The notes below the pieces were generated by a model. That model made no database searches, was not told the DNA's origin, and saw only the letters and a program-made list of their open reading frames with translations. From assembly GCF_015529805.1 (NCBI RefSeq), contig NZ_CP064654.1, positions 496,001-560,000 of the forward strand: a DNA stretch of 64,000 nt, written 5' to 3'. A program made the position numbers and the translations under genes. This document shows, piece after piece, positions 16,734 to 25,909 of the stretch. Source of the stretch: Qipengyuania soli. Lineage in GTDB: Bacteria; Pseudomonadota; Alphaproteobacteria; Sphingomonadales; Sphingomonadaceae. Within the stretch, counting starts at the first letter, position 1, and every line of letters starts with the position of its first letter.

Positions 16734-18410
16734 TCACTCGGCCGGGACGGCGCTGGGCTGGGTGGCGACGATGGGGCGGTCTGCCTCCGGATCGTAGGCG
16801 GCGTCGCGCATGGGGGCTTCCTCGCGCAGCTTGCCGGCGATGGTCATCCAGATGTTGTAGGTCATCAGGATGGCGCCGCTCAGGTACATGAGCCCGCCCA
16901 CGGCACGCATGACGTACATCGGGAACATGGCGGCGACGGTGTCGGCGAAAGACCAGACGAGGTAGCCGTCCGGGCCGTATTCGCGCCACATGAGGCCCTG
17001 CATCACGCCGGCAACCCACATGCTCGCGGCGTAGAAGACGATACCGACGGTCGCGAGCCAGAAGTGCCAGTTGATCATGCGCAGCGAATAGAGGCGCTTG
17101 CGCTTCCACAGCCTGGGCACGAGGAAATAGACGCAGGCAAAGGTGATCATGCCGTTCCATCCCAGCGCGCCCGAATGCACGTGGCCGATGGTCCAGTCGG
17201 TGTAGTGGCTGAGGCTGTTGACGCTCTTGATCGACAGCATCGGCCCTTCGAAGGTGCTCATGCCGTAGAACGCCAGTGCCATCACCATCATGCGGATGAT
17301 CGGGTCGGTGCGGACCTTGTCCCAGGCGCCGTTCAGCGTCATCAGGCCGTTGATCATGCCGCCCCAGCTGGGCATCCACAGCATCACCGAGAACACCATT
17401 CCCAGCGTCTGCGCCCAGTCGGGCAATGCCGTGTAGTGGAGGTGGTGCGGTCCCGCCCAGATGTAGAGAAAGATCAGCGACCAGAAGTGGATGATCGACA
17501 GGCGGTAGGAATAGACCGGGCGTTCGGCCTGCTTCGGGACGAAGTAATACATCATCGCCAGAAAGCCCGCGGTCAGGAAGAAGCCGACCGCGTTATGGCC
17601 GTACCACCACTGGGTCAGCGCATCCTGCACGCCCGCGAAGGCACTGTAGCTCTTGGCGCCCAGCAGGCTGACCGGCATCGCCAGGTTGTTGACCACGTGC
17701 AGCATCGCCACCGTGACGATGAAGGCGAGGTAGAACCAGTTGGCGACGTAGATGTGTGGCTCGCGGCGCTTGGCCAGCGTGCCGACGAAGACGATCAGGT
17801 AGGCCACCCAGACGATCGTCAGCCACAGGTCGACGTACCACTCGGGTTCTGCATACTCCTTCGACTGGGTGACGCCGAGAAGGTAGCCGGTGGCGGCCAG
17901 GACAATGAACAGCTGGTATCCCCAGAACACGAAACGGGCGAGGGCCGGGAAGGCCAGCTGCGTGCGGCAGGTTCGCTGCACGACGTAGAAACTCGTTGCC
18001 AGCAGCGCATTGCCACCGAAAGCGAAGATCACCGCACTGGTATGCAGCGGGCGAACGCGGCCGAAGTTGAGATAGGGTTCGAAATTGAGCTGCGGGAACG
18101 CGAGCTGGCTGGCGATGAACACGCCTGCGAGGAGGCCCGCGAGGCCCCAGAACATCGTCGCGATGACGCCCCAGCGGATCGGATCGTCGTCATAGCGCGA
18201 CGGCCCGTCGGGCATGTGGAAGAAGCCCTTGGCCTTGCCCGCCGGATCGAAGCGCGATGCGCTCATCCAGATCATCACGAAGGCCAGCACCGCCACGATC
18301 GAGGCGTGGGCGGCAAAGCCTCCGTCGGCGGCGGCGACGGCAGCGGCCATTGCCGCCAGCATGATCAGGAACCAGAGGCCTATCCGGCCGAGTGCGGCTT
18401 CCGCTTGCAT
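16734..18410 (-). CDS. ccoN: cbb3-type cytochrome c oxidase subunit I (catalytic)
   Basis: The protein has 558 residues with twelve or more transmembrane helices. The ATG at 18410 is preceded by GGAG with 6-bp spacing. Conserved parts include [18 protein letters not shown] (low-spin heme ligand), [25 protein letters not shown] (CuB histidine and cross-linked tyrosine region), [15 protein letters not shown] (CuB HH pair), and [12 protein letters not shown] (heme b3/b ligands). It is the heme-copper subunit that reduces oxygen at very low concentration. An FNR-type box centred 58 bp upstream of the start indicates oxygen-regulated transcription of the whole run. Confidence 0.97.
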   Translation of the reverse strand: MQAEAALGRIGLWFLIMLAAMAAAVAAADGGFAAHASIVAVLAFVMIWMSASRFDPAGKAKGFFHMPDGPSRYDDDPIRWGVIATMFWGLAGLLAGVFIASQLAFPQLNFEPYLNFGRVRPLHTSAVIFAFGGNALLATSFYVVQRTCRTQLAFPALARFVFWGYQLFIVLAATGYLLGVTQSKEYAEPEWYVDLWLTIVWVAYLIVFVGTLAKRREPHIYVANWFYLAFIVTVAMLHVVNNLAMPVSLLGAKSYSAFAGVQDALTQWWYGHNAVGFFLTAGFLAMMYYFVPKQAERPVYSYRLSIIHFWSLIFLYIWAGPHHLHYTALPDWAQTLGMVFSVMLWMPSWGGMINGLMTLNGAWDKVRTDPIIRMMVMALAFYGMSTFEGPMLSIKSVNSLSHYTDWTIGHVHSGALGWNGMITFACVYFLVPRLWKRKRLYSLRMINWHFWLATVGIVFYAASMWVAGVMQGLMWREYGPDGYLVWSFADTVAAMFPMYVMRAVGGLMYLSGAILMTYNIWMTIAGKLREEAPMRDAAYDPEADRPIVATQPSAVPAE

Positions 18411-18461
18411 GGAAATCTCCGTGATTTTTCCGACGCGTATGACGGAGCCCCTGTGCCCGCA

Positions 18462-18475
18462 TTGATCTGCGTCAA
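18462..18475 (-). promoter_or_regulatory. FNR/FixK-type box controlling ccoNOQP
   Basis: TTGATCTGCGTCAA is a full match to the FNR/FixK inverted repeat (TTGAT-N4-GTCAA). It lies in the 79 bp between the stop of the Crp/Fnr regulator gene and ccoN. Its centre is about 58 bp upstream of the ccoN ATG. If it sits at -41.5, transcription would begin near 18427 with a leader of about 17 nt, a class II activation layout. The motif is seen; activation by the neighbouring regulator is inferred. Confidence 0.85.
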
Positions 18476-18489
18476 TTTTTGAAAAGTTT

Positions 18490-19191
18490 TCACGCGGCCG
18501 CGCTCAGGTATCCGGCGCAGTCCTCGAGGCGATTTGGATCGAGCAGCAGGATGCCGGAGCGTCCGACCGTTTCGATCAGCGACTGTTCGCGCAGCAGCGT
18601 GAGCTGGCGGCTGACGGTCTCGATCGTCAGGCCAAGGCTGTCGGCGATGTCGCGCCGGGACATGGGCAGGTCGAGACTGATACCGCGCTCCACCGGCGTC
18701 CCGATCCGTTCGGCCATCGCCAGCAAGAAGCTGGCGATCCGCTCGGATGCCGATTTCCGGCCGAGCGTGACCGTCTTTTCCCTGCAGCGTAGCAGCGAAG
18801 TGCTCGATGCGGCGAACAACCTGCCTATCACTCCGGCATTCTCCCGCGCGATGTCTAGGAATCTCTCGCCGGGGAACGAAAGCAGCGTGGCGTCGCGCAA
18901 TGCGCAGATCGAATAGGAGTGGTGCAGCCGCGCCGGGATGGAGACGACGTCGCCAGCAAAGTGGAACGCCACGATCTGGTCGCGCGAGTGCGATGCGTGA
19001 GCGACGAGCTTGGTCGAGCCATCGCAAATATAGACGAACTGCTCGATGTGGTCGTCGACGAGGAGATTCTGGTCGCGCGACACCTCTGCAAGCCGCGCAA
19101 GGCACGCAACCTTGCGCCGGAACTCGGGCTCCGCGCCATCCGTCAGGTAGCGGGAAGAGAATTCCTCGAAGGACTGTTCGAATGTCGTCAT
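18490..19191 (-). CDS. Crp/Fnr-family transcription regulator lacking an FNR-type Cys cluster
   Basis: The protein has 233 residues. An N-terminal cyclic-nucleotide-binding-like beta-roll (about residues 25-125) is followed by a dimer helix and a C-terminal helix-turn-helix: [20 protein letters not shown]. The E-x-x-S-R in the recognition helix is the residue set that reads TTGAT boxes in FNR and FixK. Cysteines are at about 30, 56, 96, 136 and 225, scattered. The clustered N-terminal cysteines of an oxygen-sensing [4Fe-4S] FNR are missing, so it may be FixK-like or sense something else. A perfect box lies upstream of it and another upstream of ccoN. Confidence 0.9.
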   Translation of the reverse strand: MTTFEQSFEEFSSRYLTDGAEPEFRRKVACLARLAEVSRDQNLLVDDHIEQFVYICDGSTKLVAHASHSRDQIVAFHFAGDVVSIPARLHHSYSICALRDATLLSFPGERFLDIARENAGVIGRLFAASSTSLLRCREKTVTLGRKSASERIASFLLAMAERIGTPVERGISLDLPMSRRDIADSLGLTIETVSRQLTLLREQSLIETVGRSGILLLDPNRLEDCAGYLSAAA

Positions 19192-19226
19192 CGATCCGCC
19201 AGTCGCGCAAGGCTGCCGACAAATCT

Positions 19227-19240
19227 TTGATCGAAGTCAA
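19227..19240. promoter_or_regulatory. FNR/FixK-type box between the regulator gene and ompW
   Basis: TTGATCGAAGTCAA matches the inverted repeat in full. It is 36 bp upstream of the regulator start (19191, minus) and 94 bp upstream of the ompW start (19334, plus). At -41.5 for ompW it would give a transcript starting near 19275. Its closeness to the regulator start would suit autorepression. ompW is an FNR-regulated gene in enterobacteria, which agrees with the layout. Confidence 0.8.
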
Positions 19241-19333
19241 TGAAGGCAGAATTTCGGTCGCCTAGCCATCCGGCGAGCGCTGCAAGAACCTGGGCCGCAA
19301 AGGGCGGCCACTGCACCGCCAGAGGAAATGAAG

Positions 19334-20008
19334 ATGAAGAAGCTGCTCGTCGCAGCAATGGTCGGCACGGCATTCCTTGCCGCTCCGGCCCAGGCTCAGG
19401 ACAATACCGGCAAGGTGCAGGTCAAGCTGCTGGGCACTGCGGTGCTTCCGGACGGAAAGATTACCGACAAGCCCGTCGATCTCGTACCTCTCCCGGCTGC
19501 GACCCAGACCAAGGCAAACGACAATGTCGTGCCGACGGTGGCGATCGAATACTTCTTCACTCCCGAGGTCTCGATCGAGACTATCTGCTGCATGACCCAG
19601 CACGACGTCGATGCAGTTGCCGGGTTGCCCGGCGCCGAACTCGTCTCGAACGCCAAGGTCATTCCGGCCACCTTCACGGCGAAATATCACCTCAACGCAG
19701 GCGGCATCTCGCCCTATGTCGGCGCTGGCGTGACCTACTTCCTGTGGGTCGACGTAAAGCCGGGCGCAGCCACGGTTCCGGCGCCCCTCAACGTCACCAA
19801 GACGAAGTTTTCCGACGAATTCGGCTTCGTCCTGCAGGCGGGCGTCGACGTTCCGGTCGGTGACAGCGGTTTCGGCATCACCCTCGATGCGAAGCGCTAC
19901 TTCGTCGATACGACGGCGCAATGGTACGTCGGCAACACGCTGGCCATCGAGACCGATCACAAGCTCGACCCCTGGGTCCTGAGTGCGGGCGTCGCCTACC
20001 GCTTCTGA
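19334..20008 (+). CDS. ompW: OmpW-family outer membrane protein
   Basis: The protein has 224 residues from ATG 19334. ATG 19328 is in frame, but AGAGGAA is then only 1 bp away, against 7 bp for the chosen start. The signal peptide is cleaved after PAQA. The mature part is an eight-stranded barrel: VQVKLLGTAVLPD at the start, PTVAIEYFFTPEVSIE, and a C-terminal strand ending in YRF, the usual outer-membrane signal. OmpW proteins form narrow hydrophobic channels. Divergence from the Crp/Fnr gene with a shared box predicts induction at low oxygen. Confidence 0.93.
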   Translation: MKKLLVAAMVGTAFLAAPAQAQDNTGKVQVKLLGTAVLPDGKITDKPVDLVPLPAATQTKANDNVVPTVAIEYFFTPEVSIETICCMTQHDVDAVAGLPGAELVSNAKVIPATFTAKYHLNAGGISPYVGAGVTYFLWVDVKPGAATVPAPLNVTKTKFSDEFGFVLQAGVDVPVGDSGFGITLDAKRYFVDTTAQWYVGNTLAIETDHKLDPWVLSAGVAYRF

Positions 20009-20022
20009 CCGACAAGTACGCG

Positions 20023-20059
20023 TGACCCGCGCCGCCAAGCGCGCTATCGGCGCGGGTCA
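20023..20059 (+). terminator. 12-bp perfect hairpin covering the ansA start
   Basis: TGACCCGCGCCG (20023-20034) pairs exactly with CGGCGCGGGTCA (20048-20059) across a 13-nt loop. The second arm contains the presumed ribosome binding region and the first base of the asparaginase ATG. There is no T run after it. It may end ompW transcripts, or it may hide the asparaginase start in any read-through mRNA. Which of these applies cannot be told from the sequence. Confidence 0.55.
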
Positions 20060-21036
20060 TGACCACAAGGCTCACAGTTCTCGCCACGGGTGGCACGATC
20101 GCCGGCATCGCCGGGTCGGCAATCGCCAACGACTACACGGCGGGCGAGATTTCCATCGACGAGTATCTCGAAAAGGTCGGTGTCCTCGGCCTCGGCGCGG
20201 AACTGTCGGGGCGCCAGATCGCCAATATCGATTCCGCCGACATGGGACCGGAGGTGTGGAACCTGCTCCACCCCGCAATCGCCGAGGCATTGGCTGATGC
20301 TGACTGCGACGGAGTTATCGTCACCCACGGGACCGACACGCTCGAGGAAACCGCTTTCCTGCTCGACCTGACGCTGCCTGCGACCAAGCCGGTCGTCGTT
20401 GTCGGCGCGATGCGCCCGGCCGATGCGGTCGGCTATGACGGCTTGCGCAATTTCGCCAATGCCGTGCGCGTCGCCGGCGACCCGCAAGCAAGCGGGCGCG
20501 GCGTGATGGTGGTGATGGGCGATCGTGTCTTCGCCGCACGCGACGTGCGCAAGGTGAGAACCCGCGGGACCGAGGCATTCCGCGGTTTCCCGCGCGAATC
20601 CATCGGTCTGGTCACCCCGTCGACGCTCGAATGGTTCGGCGCGCCGTGGCGGGGCAACACCGATGCCGCATTCCCGTGGAGCGACGACCTTCCGCAGGTC
20701 GCCATCATCTACATCCATGCGGCGATCTGTGCCGATGACGTCGCGCGGCAGGTCGATGCAGACACGAGGGGCATCGTCGTGGCAGGAGTGGGTGAGGGCA
20801 ACATGCCTGAACGCGTGCGTCGGGAGATCGTCCGGCTGGCGGCAAACGGAACTCCCGTAGTGCGGGCGAGCCGGGCAGACGAGGGACTGGTCGACCGCGA
20901 GCCCGAGGACGAGGCGAATCGCTTCGTCGCTGCGCGTGCGCTCAATCCGCAAAAGGCGCGCATCCTGCTGCAATTACTGCTTGCCGGCGGCGAGACGAAT
21001 CCCGCCGCCATCCAGCGCGCCTTCGACGGCCGTTAG
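20059..21036 (+). CDS. L-asparaginase
   Basis: The protein has 325 residues. The first active-site motif TRLTVLATGGTIAGIAG carries the nucleophilic threonine (TGGTIAG). The second is GVIVTHGTDTLEETAFLLDL, with the T-D pair. GAMRPADAVGYDGLRN is also typical. The enzyme hydrolyses asparagine to aspartate and ammonia. No signal peptide is seen, so it is probably cytoplasmic although the length matches type II enzymes. It follows ompW on the same strand after 50 bp, and its start is inside the hairpin described separately. Confidence 0.92.
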   Translation: MTTRLTVLATGGTIAGIAGSAIANDYTAGEISIDEYLEKVGVLGLGAELSGRQIANIDSADMGPEVWNLLHPAIAEALADADCDGVIVTHGTDTLEETAFLLDLTLPATKPVVVVGAMRPADAVGYDGLRNFANAVRVAGDPQASGRGVMVVMGDRVFAARDVRKVRTRGTEAFRGFPRESIGLVTPSTLEWFGAPWRGNTDAAFPWSDDLPQVAIIYIHAAICADDVARQVDADTRGIVVAGVGEGNMPERVRREIVRLAANGTPVVRASRADEGLVDREPEDEANRFVAARALNPQKARILLQLLLAGGETNPAAIQRAFDGR

Positions 21037-21039
21037 TCG

Positions 21040-22152
21040 TCAGCCGTTGGGCAGGACGAGGTACTTCTCGCCGGTCTTCATCTGGCGATAGTCGAGGATC
21101 GCATCCTTGGTCAGCATGCCCTCGAGGTCGACCTTGGTCTTGTAGCTGCTGGCGAAGGTGGTGGTCAGGTTGTCGAGCACGCGCTTGCGCATGCGCATCA
21201 CCGTTTCCATCCCTGCGGTCGCGAGGAACGGAGTCAGCAGCCAGCCCGACAGGGTCCAGCCGAAGCCATAAGACGGGGTCAGCGTGGTCGGCCCGAAGTC
21301 GAGGCGTCCATAGATGAACATGCGCTTCTGCTGGTTCGAGCCATAACGCGAATATTCGGTCATCTTCGACACTGCGACCTGCTCCATTGCCTTGAAGCAG
21401 GTGTCGACCATGGTCCCGCCACCGATCGGGTCGAAGCCGTAGAAGGCGTCGGTCTGGTCGATGGCGGCCTTGAGCTTGGCCATGAAGTCGGCATCGGATG
21501 AATCGACCACGTGCGTTGCGCCGAGACCCTTGAGCAGTTCTGCCTGGTCGGGCTTGCGGACGATGTTGACGAGGCCGAGGCCGTCTTCCTGGCAGATCTT
21601 GACCAGCATCTGGCCGAGGTTCGACGCTCCGACAGTGTGGAGGATGGCTTTCTGGCCATCCATCTTGGCGTTCTCGGCAAAGCCCAGAGCGGTCATCGGG
21701 TTGACGAAGCTCGACGCACCGTCCTCGGCGCTGTGGTCACCCAGCGGCAGGCACATCGCAGCATCGGCAATGGCGTATTCGGAATAGGCATTGCCGGGCA
21801 CGCAGGCGACGCGCTGGCCCATCAGCGCCTTGGCCATGTCGCTGTCGCCGGTCGCGACGACAGTGCCCGCACCTTCGTTGCCAGCGGGGAGGCGCTGGCC
21901 GTGGCGGGCCTTCTGGCCGGAATTGAATGGCTCGGGCATCTTGGCGACGACCTTGCCCGGCGAATAGGTGGCGTTCTCGAAATCGGCTGCGCCGGTCAGG
22001 ATGGCGAGGTCGGAAGGGTTGATCGGCGCCGCTTCCATCTTGACCAGGACCTGGTTGCCGGTGGGATCGGGAAACTCGCGGCTGGCGATTTCGACCGTTA
22101 GCGTACCGTCGCTTTCAAGAGTGGTGAAAAGCTGCTTTCCGGTAGTCGGCAT
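21040..22152 (-). CDS. Zinc-binding-dehydrogenase family (MDR) oxidoreductase
   Basis: The protein has 370 residues from the second ATG (22152), 7 bp after GGGAG. ATG 22158 is too close to it. It has the GroES-like N-domain of medium-chain dehydrogenases (NQVLVKMEAAPINPSDL) and a Rossmann domain (AILHTVGASNLGQMLVKIC, where the usual GxGxxG is changed). The catalytic-zinc cysteines of alcohol dehydrogenases are absent, so it fits the quinone-oxidoreductase-like branch. MTALGFAENAK and GFDPIGGGTM are visible. The substrate is unknown. It lies convergent to the asparaginase gene, 3 bp apart. Confidence 0.82.
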   Translation of the reverse strand: MPTTGKQLFTTLESDGTLTVEIASREFPDPTGNQVLVKMEAAPINPSDLAILTGAADFENATYSPGKVVAKMPEPFNSGQKARHGQRLPAGNEGAGTVVATGDSDMAKALMGQRVACVPGNAYSEYAIADAAMCLPLGDHSAEDGASSFVNPMTALGFAENAKMDGQKAILHTVGASNLGQMLVKICQEDGLGLVNIVRKPDQAELLKGLGATHVVDSSDADFMAKLKAAIDQTDAFYGFDPIGGGTMVDTCFKAMEQVAVSKMTEYSRYGSNQQKRMFIYGRLDFGPTTLTPSYGFGWTLSGWLLTPFLATAGMETVMRMRKRVLDNLTTTFASSYKTKVDLEGMLTKDAILDYRQMKTGEKYLVLPNG

Positions 22153-22229
22153 ATCCATTCTCCCAATTCGAATCTGGTATGGAGGCCTCGCTACGCTTCC
22201 GCCGGACGATTGGCTAGGCTGACGTTAGG

Positions 22230-22979
22230 TCAACTGTTTGACGGATAGACCGCGCGCACGAAATAGAGGCCACAGGACGGGGCATTGAGGCCCAGCGCCT
22301 GCCGATCGCGCGCTTCCAGCGCCTCGGCCACCTGCTCCTCGCGCCAGCGGCCCATGCCGACAAGCGCAAGGCAGCCGACCATGCTGCGGACCTGGTGGTG
22401 GAGGAAGCTGCGCGCTTCGGCATGGATGCGAACTTCCTCTCCGTCCCTCTCCACGTCGAGCCGATCGAGGGTCTTGATCGGGCTATCCGCCTGGCAATGG
22501 GCCGAACGGAAGGTGGTGAAGTCATGAAGTCCGACCAGCGACTGTGCCGCGCGATGCATGGCTTCGTGGTCGAGCGGAGTGCCCAATTGCCATGCCCGGT
22601 CGCGGTCGAGCGTCAGTGGCGCGCGGCGATTGGCGATGCGATAGACATAGGCGCGGCCGATACAGGAAAAGCGCGCATGCCAGTCGTCCGGTACCACCTC
22701 GCATGCGGTGACAGCGATGGGATCGGGGCGCAGGTGCGCATTCAGCGCCTCCATCAGCCGGAATGGGTCGATGTCCTTCCCGATGTCGAGGTGGCTGCGC
22801 ATCGCGAGTGCGTGGACGCCGGTATCGGTCCTCCCCGCGCTGTGGAGCCGCACCTCCTCGCCGGTGACGCGAAAGGCGGCTTCCTCCACCGCCTGCTGGA
22901 CGCTCGGTCCGTCGGCCTGTCGCTGGAGGCCGAAGAAGGGCGTCCCGTCGAATTCGAGGGTCAGCGCGAAGCGGGTCAC
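22230..22979 (-). CDS. truA: tRNA pseudouridine(38-40) synthase
   Basis: The protein has 249 residues from GTG 22979, which overlaps the fmt stop (GTGA). [19 protein letters not shown] is the TruA N-terminus. [14 protein letters not shown] holds the catalytic aspartate (RTDxGVHA). [14 protein letters not shown] and [13 protein letters not shown] are other conserved TruA parts. The enzyme makes pseudouridine at positions 38-40 in the anticodon arm. Coupling to fmt is common in alphaproteobacteria. Confidence 0.95.
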   Translation of the reverse strand: MTRFALTLEFDGTPFFGLQRQADGPSVQQAVEEAAFRVTGEEVRLHSAGRTDTGVHALAMRSHLDIGKDIDPFRLMEALNAHLRPDPIAVTACEVVPDDWHARFSCIGRAYVYRIANRRAPLTLDRDRAWQLGTPLDHEAMHRAAQSLVGLHDFTTFRSAHCQADSPIKTLDRLDVERDGEEVRIHAEARSFLHHQVRSMVGCLALVGMGRWREEQVAEALEARDRQALGLNAPSCGLYFVRAVYPSNS

Positions 22980-23884
22980 GTCAGGATCGTGCCCTTCGCC
23001 ACCGCATTGCCGCGCAGGAAGGTGTCGAGGTCCATCGCCGGCCTGCCCGCGCGTTGCAGGCGGACGGGACGGATGGCGCCGGTGCCGCAGGCGATTGCCA
23101 TGCGTTCATCGATGACCTCGCCCGCATTGCCAGTGCCTTCGGCCATTTCGGCACGCAAAAGCTTGACGCGGTCGCCGCCCAGTTCGAACCATGCGCCGGG
23201 GAAGGGGGCGAGGCCGCGCACCTGCCGCTCGATTTCGTCGGCGGGCTTCGACCAGTCGATCCGGGCCTCTGCCTTGTCGATCTTCGCGGCATAGGTCGCC
23301 TGCGCGTCGTCCTGCCTGAGCGGGTGGAGCATCGTAAGGTCGATCAGCGTTCCAACCATCAGCTGGGCGCCGATCTCCGCCAGTTCCTCGGTCAGTTCGC
23401 CGGTCGTCTTGTCCTCGATTGGCGTGCGTGCGGTGGCGAGCATCGGTCCGGTGTCGAGCCCGGCTTCCATCTGCATGATCGTGACGCCGGTCACCGGATC
23501 GCCCGCCATCACCGCGCGGTGGATCGGGGCCGCACCGCGCCAGTGCGGCAGGATCGAGGCATGGACGTTGAGGCAACCGAACTTCGGCGCATCGAGCACC
23601 GCCTGTGGCAGGATCAGCCCATAGGCAGCCACAACTGCGACATCGGCGTCGAGCGCGGCAAATGCCTCTTGCTCTTCTGCCGACTTGAGCGACTTGGGAT
23701 GCCGCACCTCGATGCCGAGGTCAGCGGCACGCTGATGCACCGGGGTCGGCGTCAATTCGCGACCACGCCTGCCACCGGGACGGGGCGGCTGGGTGTATAC
23801 GCAGACCACCTCATGCGCCGTATCGACCAGCGCCTGCAGCGTCGGCACCGCGAATTCCGGCGTTCCCATGAAGATTATGCGCAT
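22976..23884 (-). CDS. fmt: Methionyl-tRNA formyltransferase
   Basis: The protein has 302 residues from ATG 23884. [19 protein letters not shown] is the family start. [20 protein letters not shown] holds the formyl-tetrahydrofolate site with conserved N and H (LNVHASILP), and [16 protein letters not shown] is typical. The C-terminal domain that binds tRNA begins near residue 205. Fmt formylates initiator Met-tRNA. The gene diverges from recR. The deformylase gene def is not its neighbour here but lies 1.4 kb away on the other strand. Confidence 0.96.
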   Translation of the reverse strand: MRIIFMGTPEFAVPTLQALVDTAHEVVCVYTQPPRPGGRRGRELTPTPVHQRAADLGIEVRHPKSLKSAEEQEAFAALDADVAVVAAYGLILPQAVLDAPKFGCLNVHASILPHWRGAAPIHRAVMAGDPVTGVTIMQMEAGLDTGPMLATARTPIEDKTTGELTEELAEIGAQLMVGTLIDLTMLHPLRQDDAQATYAAKIDKAEARIDWSKPADEIERQVRGLAPFPGAWFELGGDRVKLLRAEMAEGTGNAGEVIDERMAIACGTGAIRPVRLQRAGRPAMDLDTFLRGNAVAKGTILT

Positions 23885-23936
23885 GAAGGGCCTTGTGGTC
23901 TTTCTCTGTTCCGCCGTGGCCCCTATCTGTCGGGGC

Positions 23937-24533
23937 ATGGCATCGCAAGAGATCGAGACGCTGGCCGCCGCGCTGGCAAAGCTTCCCGGCCTCGGCCCGC
24001 GTAGCGCGCGGCGGGCAGTGCTGTGGCTGGTCAAGCGGCGCGAGACGGCGCTGCCCGCATTGCTCGACGCGTTGGCGACGGTGGGTGAGGCGCTGGTCGA
24101 GTGCGACGTTTGCGGCAATGTCGACACGCGCAACCCCTGCGCCATCTGCGCCGACCCGCGCCGCGACGCGAAGTCGCTCTGCGTGGTCGAGGATGTGGCC
24201 GACCTCTGGGCGCTCGACCGGGCGAAGCTGTTCACCGGCAAGTACCAGGTCCTCGGGGGTCGCCTGTCCGCACTCGACGGCGTGCGGCCCGAGGACCTCA
24301 ACATCGCCAAACTCCTCGCGCGGGTGGAAGAGGGCGGGGTCGACGAAGTCGTCCTCGCCATGAACGCGACGCTGGAGGGGCAAACCACCGCCCACTACCT
24401 CGCCGAGCGGCTGGAGGCTTTCCCGGTCCGCATCACCCAGCTCGCCCACGGACTGCCCGTCGGCGGCGAACTCGACTACCTCGACGAAGGTACCCTCGCG
24501 CAGGCATTGCGCGCACGGAGGCCCGTAGGATAA
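23937..24533 (+). CDS. recR: Recombination mediator protein
   Basis: The protein has 198 residues from ATG 23937, the usual RecR length. The frame is open further upstream but those residues are not conserved. A helix-hairpin-helix ([19 protein letters not shown]) is followed by a four-cysteine zinc finger ([16 protein letters not shown]) and a Toprim domain with [14 protein letters not shown], then TGKYQVLGG and [13 protein letters not shown] at the end. RecR works with RecF and RecO to load RecA on gapped DNA. Confidence 0.96.
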   Translation: MASQEIETLAAALAKLPGLGPRSARRAVLWLVKRRETALPALLDALATVGEALVECDVCGNVDTRNPCAICADPRRDAKSLCVVEDVADLWALDRAKLFTGKYQVLGGRLSALDGVRPEDLNIAKLLARVEEGGVDEVVLAMNATLEGQTTAHYLAERLEAFPVRITQLAHGLPVGGELDYLDEGTLAQALRARRPVG

Positions 24534-24576
24534 AAGCATATTGCGAGGGTCGCACCTCGTGGGGGGAGTGACGGGA

Positions 24577-25227
24577 TTGGCGACTTCGGCGCAGCGGGCG
24601 GGGGCAATTCATCCTGCTTGGTTCGTGTTCTGGGCGGCATTTCTTTCCGCCAGTATCTATTTCCTGCTCGATTCCGTCGGCGACGTGATGTCACCCGAAC
24701 TGCAGGACGGTTCGACGACCTGGAACCGCATCGTCTGGTATGTCGGCCACGCTGTAATCGCCTCGCCGATCCTGCTGATCGCACCGCTCCAGTTCATGCC
24801 GGGCCTGCGCCAATCGCGACCAGAGGTGCACAGGTGGCTCGGCAGGGTCTTTCTCGGTGGTTGTATCGTGGCCGGATTGCTCGGCATCTTCCTCGGCTCG
24901 ACGCTCTACCTCCCTGGCTCTCGCATCCCGCTGACCTTGCTGGCAAGCACCTGGGTCTTTTTCGCCGCCATCGCATGGCAGGCGGCACGCCGGCGGGACT
25001 TCGTCAATCACCGCAGGTTCGCCATCCGCGCCTTTGCGCTGGGTGGCGCATTCGTTTGGGTGCGGATCATCAACAAGGTGCAGGGCGACGTATTTTCCTG
25101 GATGCCGACCGAGGATTTGCAGGAGACGACCAAGGAATGGTTGACCCTGTTCCTGCCCATCTTCGTCACCGAACTCTGGCTCAACTGGGGGCCCACCGCG
25201 AAGAAGCTGTTCGCCCGCAAGGCCTGA
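24577..25227 (+). CDS. DUF2306-type membrane protein
   Basis: The start is uncertain. TTG 24577 is 8 bp after GGGGGGAG (24561-24568). GTG 24568 and TTG 24541 are also in frame. The product has about 216 residues with five or six membrane helices. Conserved-looking parts are WYVGHAVIASPILLIAPLQF, RPEVHRWLGRVFLGGCI and NHRRFAIRAFALGGAFVWVR. The histidines in the H-R-x-x-G-R and N-H-R-x-F contexts resemble heme-binding-like helices of DUF2306 proteins. The function is unknown. It lies between recR and def without overlap. Confidence 0.72.
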   Translation: MATSAQRAGAIHPAWFVFWAAFLSASIYFLLDSVGDVMSPELQDGSTTWNRIVWYVGHAVIASPILLIAPLQFMPGLRQSRPEVHRWLGRVFLGGCIVAGLLGIFLGSTLYLPGSRIPLTLLASTWVFFAAIAWQAARRRDFVNHRRFAIRAFALGGAFVWVRIINKVQGDVFSWMPTEDLQETTKEWLTLFLPIFVTELWLNWGPTAKKLFARKA

Positions 25228-25273
25228 CCGTTCGCGGATTGAATAAAGCGCGAACCGCGACTATCTGGCCCGC

Positions 25274-25840
25274 ATGGCTATCCGTGAAATCCTCGAAGTG
25301 CCGGATCCCCGGCTCAAGGTCGTGTCCGAACCCGTCACCGAATTCGACGACGAGCTGAACGAGCTCGTCTCGGACATGTTCGAAACCATGTATGCCGCGC
25401 CCGGCATCGGTCTCGCCGCCATCCAGGTCGGCGTGCCCAAGCGCGTGCTGGTGATCGACCTCCAGCCCGAGGACCTCGATGCCGAGCCCGAAGAGTGCAA
25501 TCACGACGGCCACTATCACCACCACTATCCGCTCAAGAAGGAACCGCGCGTCTTCGTGAACCCGGTTATCCTCGACCCGGCGGAGGAGCTTGCGACCTAC
25601 CAGGAAGGCTGCCTCTCGGTCCCCGAGATTTTCGCCGACGTGGACCGTCCGGCCACCTGCCGCGTGCGCTACCAGGATCTCGAGGGCGAGACCCACGAGG
25701 AGGACATGGAAGGCCTCATGGCCACCTGCATCCAGCACGAGATGGACCACCTCGAGGGCATCCTCTTCATCGACCACCTGAGCCGGCTGAAGCGCAACAT
25801 GGCGCTGAAGAAGCTGAAGAAGATGCGCGAGGCCGCGTAA
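25274..25840 (+). CDS. def: Peptide deformylase with a His-rich insertion
   Basis: The protein has 188 residues. The three metalloprotease motifs are intact: [19 protein letters not shown] (the cysteine binds the metal) and [12 protein letters not shown] (two histidines and the glutamate). It removes the formyl group from new proteins. Between [13 protein letters not shown] and KEPRVFVNP lies a loop with [12 protein letters not shown] (about residues 76-87), longer and richer in histidine than in standard type I deformylases, possibly able to hold metal. It begins [15 protein letters not shown], a normal N-terminus. Confidence 0.95.
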   Translation: MAIREILEVPDPRLKVVSEPVTEFDDELNELVSDMFETMYAAPGIGLAAIQVGVPKRVLVIDLQPEDLDAEPEECNHDGHYHHHYPLKKEPRVFVNPVILDPAEELATYQEGCLSVPEIFADVDRPATCRVRYQDLEGETHEEDMEGLMATCIQHEMDHLEGILFIDHLSRLKRNMALKKLKKMREAA

Positions 25841-25909
25841 GCCTCCAATTCGGTTGAAACAGCGCGAACGCCACTGGCGTTCCCTCTCCGTTCCGCATAA
25901 GGTGGCGGG

